From: a virus
Strand: one strand, 5' to 3'
Length of the DNA: 21,130 nucleotides
Virus record (IMG/VR): IMGVR_UViG_3300025890_000193
Span: 1 to 21,130 of that record
Shown here: piece by piece, positions 9,463 through 18,300 of the stretch
Layout: every line of letters begins with the position of its first letter
Position numbering within the stretch: the stretch's first letter is position 1
Made by a program: the position numbers and the translations under genes
Notes under the pieces: model-generated
Told to the model about the DNA's origin: nothing
What the model saw: only the letters and a program-made list of their open reading frames with translations
The model's database searches: none

Positions 9463-9467
9463 AGGAG
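9463..9467 (+). promoter_or_regulatory. Ribosome binding site AGGAG for the BppU-like gene
   Basis: AGGAG lies 14 nt before the ATG at 9482, longer than the usual 5-9 nt. There is no better start nearby in the same frame, so the ATG is kept. With a transcription start near 9461 the leader would be extremely short, and the site would sit almost at the mRNA 5' end. Confidence 0.5.
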
Positions 9468-9481
9468 TATAATATTCAATT

Positions 9482-9820
9482 ATGGCAGCAGGAACTTACG
9501 ATATAGTTATTGACCAAGGATCTGATTTCTCTATTCAAGTAGCGATATCAGAAGACGGCACAGCCGTGCCTGTCGCTACACATACAGCGAGAGCGCAACT
9601 GCGCCCTTCGCCTACATCAGCAACCAAGACAGCAGATTTTGTTTGTACAATTGTTGATGCAAGTGGTGGTAAAATAAATATGCAGTTAAGCAATTCAGTT
9701 ACTGCAGGTATTGCGTCAGGTAAATATTATTACGACTTAGAACTAGTAAACACTAATAACGGTACAGTAACAAGATTACTACAGGGTGTGGCAAGAGTCA
9801 CTCCAGAAGTCACTAGATAA
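9482..9820 (+). CDS. Small virion protein, BppU N-terminal (Ig-like) domain type
   Basis: This 112-aa protein opens with MAAGTYDIVIDQGSDFSIQV, then a strand pattern (HTARAQLRPSP..., KINMQLSNSVTAGIASGKYYYDLELVN, RLLQGVARVTPEVTR). This is the arrangement of the single Ig-like domain at the N-terminus of baseplate upper proteins (BppU/DUF2479), a common small protein beside fibre genes in phages. In such systems the domain anchors receptor-binding proteins to the tail tip. It is the first gene after the strong promoter, and its stop overlaps the next start (TAATG), so translation is coupled. The Ig-like fold and virion role are likely; the precise attachment partner is inferred from position only. 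Confidence 0.65.
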   Translation: MAAGTYDIVIDQGSDFSIQVAISEDGTAVPVATHTARAQLRPSPTSATKTADFVCTIVDASGGKINMQLSNSVTAGIASGKYYYDLELVNTNNGTVTRLLQGVARVTPEVTR

Positions 9821-10200
9821 TGGCAACTCAATTAACGATTACACCCCAAACTACTTCCATAGGAGTAACTAATCAAACTACTACTCTTACTATTTCATCA
9901 GCTATTGCTGGTGCGGCTACAGATGCCCAGGGTATTACTTTTCAAAATGCTGCGAGAACTATCTCCGGCGCTTCCACAGTTGAACAAGCACTTTTACAGT
10001 TAGCTGATCAATTTTGGAATCAAACAACGGCACCTACTGCAGGAACAACTAATCTAGCAGAAGGTGACTTTTATTATGATACTGACGATAATCAGTTAAA
10101 GATCTATAGAGAGACGTCGACGGGTACTTTTGAATTTGTTCCTGTAATGATAGGAAACACTTCAGCAGACTCAGACACTATAGACGCAGGGAGCTTTTAA
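9820..10200 (+). CDS. Small phage structural protein, unknown family
   Basis: This 126-aa protein starts at an ATG overlapping the previous stop by one base. Residues 1-35 are rich in Thr/Ser/Ile in alternating strand-like order. The middle (IDs such as ISGASTVEQALLQLADQFWNQ, about 48-68) looks like a short amphipathic helix. It is followed by AEGDFYYDTDDNQLKIYRET, a strand-turn motif common at the tips or joints of phage fibres, where 'FYYDTDDNQL' marks a beta-hairpin unit. I cannot place it in a named family. Its position between an Ig-like adaptor and a fibre gene suggests a connector or collar component of the appendage. A weak hairpin (GAGCT pairs, 10191-10204) covers its stop codon. Confidence 0.6.
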   Translation: MATQLTITPQTTSIGVTNQTTTLTISSAIAGAATDAQGITFQNAARTISGASTVEQALLQLADQFWNQTTAPTAGTTNLAEGDFYYDTDDNQLKIYRETSTGTFEFVPVMIGNTSADSDTIDAGSF

Positions 10201-10219
10201 GCTCATATAGGAATAAATA

Positions 10220-11755
10220 ATGGCACAAACAATTAAAATTAAACGAAGTTCCAGTACTTCCGCACCGGGTTCACTTGGTGCAGGTGAGTTAGCGTATTCT
10301 TCGAATAGTAATAAGCTATTTATTGGTCACCCTTCCTCTAGCGCTGTAACTGCAATCGGCGGTGCTCTATACGTTGAAATGTTAGACCACGCAGCTGGTA
10401 CACTAACAGCTAGTTCAGCAGTAATTACAGACGCTAATAATAAGATTGATCAATTAAAGACAGGCAACATAGTTGTAACTGGCTCTAGCAACACAATATC
10501 GACTTCTTCAGGAAATCTAACTTTAGCCGCTACAAGTAATTTAGTAGTTACTCATGGTGGAACAGTTGATTTATCTGGACAAGCAAATACAGTCACAATG
10601 CCCGATAACAATGCGGCAGCAATTGACTTCAAAGAAGCAGGAAACTCATATCTTAAATTCGTAACTACTAACTCTAGCGAGAAAGTAATTGTAGGAAAAG
10701 ATATGGACACAGGTACAATAAATGTAACTAGTGGAAACTTCTTAGTAGGCACAGACAAATTTACAGTAGCTTCCGGAGACGGAGATACAGTAGTTAAAGG
10801 TACAATGAATGTACAAGACGCAGTTGATTTAGATTCTACACTTAATGTAGATGGCAATACAACTCTAAACGGTAATGTTACTTTAGGTAACGCAGGTAGT
10901 GATACCGTTACTGTTACAGGTACTGCAACATTCACTCCTTCAGCAGACTTTGACGGAGGCTTTACAGTCGCTGGCTCACAAACTGTTGATATGGGTACTA
11001 ACAGAGTAACTAACGTAGGTACTCCAACAGCAAGTACAGATGCAACTACAAAAGGATATGTTGATAGTGTAAAACAAGCACTCGACATTAAAGATTCAGT
11101 AAAGTTAGGTTCAACAGCAAATATTGCAGCAACCTATAACAATGGTGCTGGAACTCTTACGTATGACGCTACAGGCGTTCAAGCACTTGATGGTGTTAAC
11201 TTAGCTCTAAACGATAGAGTTCTTGTTAAGAATCAAACAACAGCAACACAAAATGGTATATACAAAGTTACAACTGCTCCAGCAGTAGGTGTAGCAGGTG
11301 TACTAACAAGAGCAGTAGACGCCGACTCTAACGCAGAAGTTACAGGCGGAATGTTCTGTTTTATAGAAGCAGGCTCAACTAACGCGGATAACGCATTTGT
11401 TCTTACTTCAATAACAGGAACAGCAACTCTTGGCACCAGTACTTTAACATTCACACAGTTCTCAGGAGCTGGACAAATTGATGCAGGTAATGCCCTTACA
11501 AAAACAGGGAATACTATTGCAGTAGATGTAGACAACAAAACAATTTCACATAATAGTGGAGTAAACTTAAGTTTAAAAGGCATCTCTGCAACTGCAAACG
11601 GTGACATACTTTTTGGTGCTAATGGTGCTAATGGTGGTTACTCAAAACTTTCAATTGGCTCATATGACTCAACAAATAGTGTAGGACAGATACTTCAAGT
11701 AGGATCGTCCTCTACAGTCACATGGTCTAATACACTAGACGGGGGTACATTCTAG
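10220..11755 (+). CDS. Tail fibre protein
   Basis: This 511-aa fibre starts with MAQTIKIKRSSSTSAPGSLG followed by GELAYSSNSNKLFIG. This N-terminal attachment module is frequent in tail fibres of marine phages. Residues about 50-270 are a run of short hydrophobic beta repeats (NGNVTLGNAGSDTVTVTG, NTTLNG...) that suggest a trimeric shaft. Near 275 the motif TPTASTDATTKGYVD, then KDSVKLGSTANI and LNDRVLVKNQTT.QNGIY, form a conserved fibre domain (about 275-410) also found in T4-like and prophage fibres. The C-terminal part (about 420-511) has ALTKTGNTIAVDVDNKTI. An AGGA stands 8 nt before the ATG. The stop TAG shares its G with the GTG start of the next gene. The tip probably binds the host surface, but no receptor can be named. 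Confidence 0.8.
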   Translation: MAQTIKIKRSSSTSAPGSLGAGELAYSSNSNKLFIGHPSSSAVTAIGGALYVEMLDHAAGTLTASSAVITDANNKIDQLKTGNIVVTGSSNTISTSSGNLTLAATSNLVVTHGGTVDLSGQANTVTMPDNNAAAIDFKEAGNSYLKFVTTNSSEKVIVGKDMDTGTINVTSGNFLVGTDKFTVASGDGDTVVKGTMNVQDAVDLDSTLNVDGNTTLNGNVTLGNAGSDTVTVTGTATFTPSADFDGGFTVAGSQTVDMGTNRVTNVGTPTASTDATTKGYVDSVKQALDIKDSVKLGSTANIAATYNNGAGTLTYDATGVQALDGVNLALNDRVLVKNQTTATQNGIYKVTTAPAVGVAGVLTRAVDADSNAEVTGGMFCFIEAGSTNADNAFVLTSITGTATLGTSTLTFTQFSGAGQIDAGNALTKTGNTIAVDVDNKTISHNSGVNLSLKGISATANGDILFGANGANGGYSKLSIGSYDSTNSVGQILQVGSSSTVTWSNTLDGGTF

Positions 11756-11964
11756 TGGCACAAGTAATTAAAATTAAAAGGTCGGAAAGTTCCGGAGCAG
11801 CCCCCAGTACTAGTGACTTAGCTACGCATGAAATTGCTATGAACGTTAACGACCAAAAGATTTATACTAAAGACTCGAATGGTAATATAGTAACAGTAGC
11901 CTCTCATTCAGAAGCTATTGCTACAGAAGATGATATTCTAGCCTTTACTATAGCATTAGGATAG
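11755..11964 (+). CDS. Short protein with the fibre N-terminal module (GTG start)
   Basis: This 69-aa protein starts at GTG 11755-11757, overlapping the previous TAG by one base. Its first residues, (M)AQVIKIKRSESS, copy the start of the 511-aa fibre just upstream (MAQTIKIKRSSST). The following HEIAMNVNDQKIYTKDSNG aligns with GELAYSSNSNKLFIG in that fibre. It thus consists of the attachment module alone, with a short acidic-hydrophobic tail and no shaft. It may be a capping or competing subunit, or an adaptor for another fibre. Less likely, it is the remnant of a truncated fibre. The GTG is the only start that keeps the conserved AQxIKIKRS segment. Confidence 0.75.
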   Translation: MAQVIKIKRSESSGAAPSTSDLATHEIAMNVNDQKIYTKDSNGNIVTVASHSEAIATEDDILAFTIALG

Positions 11965-11968
11965 CAAC

Positions 11969-12301
11969 ATGGCATCAGCATTTAAATCAGCAACAGCAAT
12001 AAATGTAGGTACGTCTTTAACAACGATCTACACCTGCCCTGCTAACACAACAGTCACAATAATTGGACTATACTTGTGTAATCAGAGCGCAGGAGCAATC
12101 AATGGTACGGTCGAATTTTACGACTCTAGTACGGGCAATCATGCTGGTATCTTATCTGCCTCTCCAATTCCAGACGGGTCAACCGTAGTAGCAATTGGTG
12201 GAGAAGGAAAAGTTGTTTTAAACGCAGGTGATGCTATAAAGATACAATCAAACGTTGCAAGCTCGATAGACGTGGTTCTATCGTATCTGGAGCAGACATA
12301 A
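11969..12301 (+). CDS. Small beta-rich virion protein
   Basis: This 110-aa protein has alternating strands throughout (TTIYTCPANTTVTIIGLYLCN, GTVEFYD, GEGKVVLNAGDAIKIQSN, SIDVVLSYLEQT). The pattern suggests a jelly-roll or beta-sandwich. Proteins of this size and pattern, starting with MASAFKSATA, are common among fibre genes of marine phages, but no biochemical role is known to me. An AGGA (11958-11961) 7 nt before the ATG supports the start. Its neighbours on both sides are fibre genes, so a small receptor-binding or decoration domain is plausible. Two Cys (CP..., LCN) could be paired or buried. Confidence 0.65.
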   Translation: MASAFKSATAINVGTSLTTIYTCPANTTVTIIGLYLCNQSAGAINGTVEFYDSSTGNHAGILSASPIPDGSTVVAIGGEGKVVLNAGDAIKIQSNVASSIDVVLSYLEQT

Positions 12302-12302
12302 C

Positions 12303-15083
12303 ATGGCACTCATAGGAAAAGAAAACGCGCTAGTCTCCACGCTTGAGGCAAACGCAGTAGGAACAACAGAAATAGTAAGTAATTCAATTACTGCAAGTGA
12401 GATAGCAGCAAACGCTGTTGGCTCTAGTGAGATTGCCGAAAACTCTGTCGGAACATCAGAAATATCTACTAATGCTGTTAGTGCGACACAACTACAATCA
12501 TCAGCAGTAACATCAGTCGCAGACGGGTCTATTGATTCAGACGCCTTGGCTGCAAATTCAGTGGATAGTGCAGAACTAGTAACTGGTTCAATAGATACTA
12601 TTCATATAGCAGCGTTGCAAGTAACAGCAGCTAAACTGGCACTTAACTCTGTAATTACAGCAAAAATTGCCGATAACGCAGTTACTGCAGCTAAAATAGC
12701 AGAGAATACAGTTGGAACATCAGAACTTGCTAATAACTCTGTAACTGCTACACAGATTCCAAGCGGAACTATTACAGCAGACTTAATGGGGTCAAACTCA
12801 GTAGACTCTGACGAGTTAGTAGACGGCAGTATCGATACTAGTCACTTAGGTAACTTACAGGTTACAGCTGGAAAAATTGCAGTAAACTCAATTACTTCTA
12901 CTAAAATTGCACAGAATCAAGTAACGGCTCATCATATAGCTGACGGTAGTATTACTGTTACACAACTAGGAGCAAACTCAGTAGATACCGCAGAATTAGT
13001 ATCTGGCTCTATTGACACTTTACATATAGGAGCAGCTCAGGTTACTGGAGCTAAGATAGCAAATAACGCTATTCAAACTCAACACATTGACGATAACCAA
13101 ATTACAGCGGATCAAATAGCCGCAAACTCAGTAGACAGCGCAGAACTAATATCTGGGTCTATTGATGCTATACACTTAGCAAGTGATGCAGTTATAACAA
13201 CAAAAATACTAGATGCTAATGTAACTACAGCAAAGATAGCAGATAACGCAGTTACTGCAGCTAAAATAGCAGACGGAAGTATTACTAGCACACAATTAGG
13301 TGCTAACTCAGTAGATAGCGCGGAACTTGTTACTGGTAGTATAGATACTATCCATATCGGCGCCTCACAAGTTACAACTGCTAAAATTAACGACGATGCA
13401 GTAACAAATGGGAAAATTGCAACAAATGCCGTTAATGCAGATAGCATAGCAGCTAATGCTGTTTCAGCAGCAGAACTTAAGTCAGATGCACTAAGCGGAC
13501 AAACAATGTCAGGTAACGTTACTTTCTCAGGAGACGTAACAGTATCAGGTACTTCATTCGCAGCTTCAGCTACTACAATTACTACTGGTGATTCTTTAAT
13601 CTCAATGGCAACAGCTAACAACAGCTCAGATGCAGTTGATATTGGTTTTTATGGATTATATGATACATCAGGCTCACAAGATTTATACTCTGGTATATTC
13701 AGAGACGCAAACTCTTCTGGAAAATGGAGACTTTTTAAAGACTTACAAGTACAGCCTACCACAACAGTAAATACTGGTGGAACAGGGTACACAGTTGCTA
13801 CATTAGTAGCCAACTTAGAAGGTGCCGTTACAGGTAATGCTACAACAGCAACTACACTATCTACAGGTAGAACAATCGGAATGACAGGAGATGTTGTTTG
13901 GACATCAGCTTCTTTTACAGGTGGTGGAGACGTAACAGGCACAGCAACAATTCAAGCAAATGCTGTAGAATCAGCAATGATAGCTGAGAATAATATTACG
14001 GCTAGAGAGATTGCAACAAATGCAATTACTAGTTCACTTATTGCTCAGAACTCTATTTTGACAAAACATATAGATGACGCACAGGTTAATACTGCACAAT
14101 TAGCAGGTAACTCTGTAACAGCTGCAAAGATACAAGCAAACGCTGTAGCAGCTTCAGAACTAGCACAGAACTCTATTGGAGTAATTCATATTCCAGATGG
14201 ACTAATTACAGCAACTCAATTAGCTGCAAACTCAGTAGATAGTGCAGAACTAATTACAGGTAGTATTGATGCAATACACCTTGCCAATGATAGTGTAACA
14301 GCAGATAAAATAGGAACTAATGCAGTTACAGCTGATGGGATAGCTGCAAATGCCGTAGGTAGTTCAGAGATTGCACAAAACGCAGTAACAGCTACACAAA
14401 TTCCTAGTGGTACAATAACCGCAGATCTTATGGGGGCTAACTCAGTAGATAGCGCAGAGCTAGTAACTGGTTCTATTGATAGTATTCATTTAGATACTGG
14501 TGTAGTAACAAACGGTAAGATAGCAGCTAACGCAGTTAATGCAGCTAAGATTTCAGCAAACGCTGTTGGGTCAAGTGAGATTGCAAATAACTCTGTAACA
14601 ACTACACAATTATCAAGTAGTGCTTTAGACGGCAAAACCATGACAGCAAGTTCTGGAGTAGTTATAGGTGCAACAACTCTTGGCTCAGGTGCAACAAATG
14701 TGAATGGAAATCTAGGAGTACAAGACTCTAATCCACCACAAAAAATTCATCTAGACGAAGTAGCTGGATTTGACGTCTCTACCCTTTCTAGTTCTTCTAC
14801 AGGACAACAGACAGTAGACACTTTTAGTGCTACTGCTTTTAGAACTGCAAAGTACTTGATTCAAATAACAAATAGTAGTGATTCTGACTACCAAGCATTA
14901 GAACTATTATTATTCCATGATGGTTCAACAGTATATTTAACACAGTATGCCTCCATATTCGATAATGGAGCGCAAGCTACTTTTGACGCTGATATTAACT
15001 CAGGGAATGTAAGACTAAGAGTTACTCCAGCTTCAACAGACACAATGACTATTAAAGTCTTAAGACAAACAATCGAGGTATAA
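12303..15083 (+). CDS. Long repetitive tail fibre (NSVDSAEL / NAVTAAKI repeats)
   Basis: This 926-aa fibre is built mainly from short repeats. Seven copies of NSVDSAELxxGSIDxxHx occur: five in residues about 75-350 and two more near 640 and 715. They alternate with NAVTAAKIADxxI / NSITSTKIAQNQV type units of about 10-12 residues with a strict hydrophobic rhythm, as in beta-helical or coiled trimeric fibre shafts. Residues about 390-550 break the pattern with a globular insert (SGNVTFSGDVTVSGT, SSDAVDIGFYGLYD, GKWRLFKDLQVQPTTTV, TGYTVATLVANLEGAVTGN), a domain frequent in cyanophage-type fibres. The C-terminal about 130 residues form a distinct domain (HLDEVAGFDVSTL, AKYLIQITNSSDSDYQALELLL, NVRLRVTPAS, IKVLRQTIEV), probably the knob. 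The start is an ATG one base after the previous stop, with GGAG 10 nt upstream. Confidence 0.85.
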   Translation: MALIGKENALVSTLEANAVGTTEIVSNSITASEIAANAVGSSEIAENSVGTSEISTNAVSATQLQSSAVTSVADGSIDSDALAANSVDSAELVTGSIDTIHIAALQVTAAKLALNSVITAKIADNAVTAAKIAENTVGTSELANNSVTATQIPSGTITADLMGSNSVDSDELVDGSIDTSHLGNLQVTAGKIAVNSITSTKIAQNQVTAHHIADGSITVTQLGANSVDTAELVSGSIDTLHIGAAQVTGAKIANNAIQTQHIDDNQITADQIAANSVDSAELISGSIDAIHLASDAVITTKILDANVTTAKIADNAVTAAKIADGSITSTQLGANSVDSAELVTGSIDTIHIGASQVTTAKINDDAVTNGKIATNAVNADSIAANAVSAAELKSDALSGQTMSGNVTFSGDVTVSGTSFAASATTITTGDSLISMATANNSSDAVDIGFYGLYDTSGSQDLYSGIFRDANSSGKWRLFKDLQVQPTTTVNTGGTGYTVATLVANLEGAVTGNATTATTLSTGRTIGMTGDVVWTSASFTGGGDVTGTATIQANAVESAMIAENNITAREIATNAITSSLIAQNSILTKHIDDAQVNTAQLAGNSVTAAKIQANAVAASELAQNSIGVIHIPDGLITATQLAANSVDSAELITGSIDAIHLANDSVTADKIGTNAVTADGIAANAVGSSEIAQNAVTATQIPSGTITADLMGANSVDSAELVTGSIDSIHLDTGVVTNGKIAANAVNAAKISANAVGSSEIANNSVTTTQLSSSALDGKTMTASSGVVIGATTLGSGATNVNGNLGVQDSNPPQKIHLDEVAGFDVSTLSSSSTGQQTVDTFSATAFRTAKYLIQITNSSDSDYQALELLLFHDGSTVYLTQYASIFDNGAQATFDADINSGNVRLRVTPASTDTMTIKVLRQTIEV

Positions 15084-15085
15084 TT

Positions 15086-15304
15086 ATGGGTCAAAAATTA
15101 CAATTTAATATTGAAGATTCGGGGTTGAGTATTGACGGTACAGAAATCGTTAATAGTAGCAGAACGATTACCAATTTGGACGTTCCAGGTACAAAAATGT
15201 CAGGTACAATTGCAGCAGCAAGACTACCCTACAGCATTACTACCACTGCTCCAACTTCCACTAGTGGAACATCAAGCGGACACGTTTGGTACGTGTATTC
15301 ATAG
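15086..15304 (+). CDS. Short fibre-like protein
   Basis: This 72-aa protein has MGQKLQFNIEDSGLSIDGTE at its start, then the fibre motif TKMSGTIAAARLP, and a C-terminal Ser/Thr-rich tail ending HVWYVYS. The 'sGTIaaARLP' stretch is common in repeat regions of larger phage fibres, here present alone. A GAGG (15075-15078) 7 nt before the ATG and two-base spacing from the upstream fibre gene support it as a real gene. An aromatic C-terminus (VWYVYS) recalls the ends of subunits that pack into a trimer tip. Function is unknown; a tip, cap or assembly partner for one of the flanking fibres is likely. Confidence 0.65.
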   Translation: MGQKLQFNIEDSGLSIDGTEIVNSSRTITNLDVPGTKMSGTIAAARLPYSITTTAPTSTSGTSSGHVWYVYS

Positions 15305-15314
15305 GAAAACTTAA

Positions 15315-18300
15315 ATGGCAATTTATGTAAATGACGGGGGTACACTTCGTACAATCCGCTTTATTGCGGTTAATGATGGCGGCACGATTCGTCGTGTCCA
15401 TCACGTTTATGTAAATGACGCGGGAACTTTAGAAGGCCCCTTTGATGCTATACATAATACTGCTAGAAGTACTAATACTCAAACTACATTTGTATCTGGA
15501 ACGCAGGAGACTTCGTTTAGTACAACTTGTACATTTGAAACAAACATAGATACTGCTACAACTTTCTTAACTGTAAAAGCAACAAATACAGTATTTGATA
15601 CTAGTAGAAGTACAACTTGTACTTTTACTACTGCTAGATCAACAACCACAACGTTTAATACTACTACGAACTTTACGACTACTACAGCGTATAATACTAC
15701 TAGAGATACAACGACTACTTTTAATACAACTACAAACTTTACTACAACGACTGTATATAATACAACGAGGGCAACTACAACCACGTTTGATAGTACTACA
15801 ACATATACAACTACAACCACGTTTGATACTACTAAAAGTACTACAACTGTATTTAATACAACTACAAACTTTACAACAACAACTACGTATAACACGACGC
15901 GTACGACAACGACTGTATTTAATACAACAACTAACTTTACAACTACAACTACATTTGAAACAAGTAAGGCAACTACTACTGTCTATGACACTACAACAAC
16001 CTTCAACACTTCATATGATACAACAATAAATACCAGTAGGTCTACAGGATTTACAAACAGTACTACAAATAATACTAATACTTGTTACAATACAACCTTT
16101 ACAAATTCTACTACTAGAAATACTAGTACTTCGTATAATACGACCTTTACAAATAATACAGCAAGAAATACAACTACTTCGTATAATACGAGCTTTGCAA
16201 ATGATACGACGAGAAGTTCAAACACTTCTTTCATAGTAGCTACAAATACAAGTTTTAGTACAAACACAGCAAGAACTACTGATAATGTAATTGTAAGTAC
16301 AAATACAAGTTTTAGTACAAACACAGCAAGAACTACTGATTTAGTAATCGTAGCTACAAATACTTGTTACAGTACAAATACTTCATATGCTTGTGCATTT
16401 ACAGTAGCTACAAATACTTCTTACAGTACAAACACAGCAAGAACTACTGATAATGTAATTGTAAGTACAAATACAAGTTATAGTACTAATACTTGTAGGG
16501 GTACGAATACTAGTTATAATACAAGTTTTACAAACAATACAACTAGAAATACGAATACAAGTTACCAAAGTACGTTTACAAACAACACTGGTGCCCATAC
16601 GAATAACACCAATACTTCGTATACTACAAACTTTACAAATAATACTGGTGCGCACACAAATAATACGAATACTTCTGCGATTGTAGCAACAAATACAGCA
16701 AGAAATACAAATACATGCTTTATAGCAAGTACAGGTTTTACAAATAATACTGGTGCTCATACAAATAACACCAATACAAGTTATCAGAGTACCTTTACAA
16801 ATAATACTGGTGCTCATACGAATAATACCAATACAAGTTATCAGACTACCTTTACAAATAATACTGGTGCTCATACGAATAATACCAATACAAGTTATCA
16901 GACTACCTTTACAAATAATACTGGTGCTCATACGAATAACACGAATACTTGTGCTATTATTTCAACTGGCTTTACAAATAATACTGCAGCAGCAGCAAAT
17001 AATACGAATACTTGCGCGATTGTAGGAACAAATACAGCAAGGGGTACTGCTCTAGCTGCTGTAAATACAAATACAGCGTGGTCAACAACTACATCGTATG
17101 CTACTCAGTTTACAAACAATACTCAATGGTTTATTGATGCAGAATTACCTTTAGGTACTCGAGCTACCAATACTTCTAGAAATACTCAGGGAGCCGCTGT
17201 AAATACTGCGGGAACTAATAGTACAAATACTTCTAGAAGTACAGGTTTTACAAATAATACAAATACATGCTATATTGTAGCAACGAATACTTGTTACAGT
17301 ACTAATACAGCAAGAAATACAAATACTAGTTATATTGCATCTACAAATACTTGTTATAGTACGAATACTTCTTATGCTTGTGGATTTATTGTAGCAACGA
17401 ATACTTCTTATAGTACGAATACTTCTTATGCTTGTGCATTTATTGTAGCAACGAATACTTCTTATAGTACGAATACTTCTTATGCTTGTGCATTTATTGT
17501 AGCAACGAATACTTGTTATAGTACTAATACAGCAAGAAATACAAATACTTCTGCGATTGTAGCAACTGGCTTTACAAATAATACAAATACATGCTATATT
17601 GTAGCAACGAATACTTGTTATAGTACTAATACAGCAAGAACTACTGATAATGTAATCGTAGCTACAAATACTTGTTACAGTACTAATACTTCTTATGCTT
17701 GTGAGTTTATAGTTAGTACTACATATTCTACTAATACTTCGAGAACAACTGACAATGTAATTATTTCAACTGGGTTTACCAATAACACAGGTCAGCATAC
17801 GAATAACACCAATACTTCGTATACTACAAACTTTACAAATAATACTGGTGCTCATACAAATAACACCAATACAAGTTATCAGAGTACCTTTACAAATAAT
17901 ACTGGTGCTCATACGAATAACACAAATACTTCGTTTACTACTTCGTTTACAAATAATACAGGTCAGCATACGAATAATACAAATACTTCGTTTACTACTT
18001 CGTTTACAAATAATACAGGTCAGCATACGAATAACACCAATACATGTGCGACTGCAAATACTACGTACTCGACAAATACAAGTAGACTAACTAATGTAGA
18101 CTCAATTGCTACAAGTTATAGTACTAACACTAGTAAAGTAACCCATGTAGACTCAATATCTACTAGCTATAATACGAATACTAGCAGACTAACAGATGAT
18201 GTTATTGTATCCACAACTTTTAATACAAATACTGCTAGAACTACAACGTACGAAACTACATTTGCAACGTCTAGGTCTAGTTCAAGAGCTACTTCAACGA

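Larger units (their letters stand above)
9326..9481 (+). other. Intergenic gap between tail-tip and appendage genes
   Basis: This is the only gap of note, 156 bases. Its right half holds the promoter and ribosome binding site described separately. In the left half (9326-9420) I see no open frame and no convincing terminator. An imperfect 10-11 base inverted pair (9346-9356 against 9413-9422) is too far apart and too A+T-rich to call. Transcription from upstream may therefore read through into the fibre genes. Confidence 0.6.

Noticed and set aside
10191-10204. Hairpin GAGCT/AGCTC at the end of the 126-aa gene as a terminator
   Set aside because: The stem is only five or six pairs with a tiny loop and there is no following T run.
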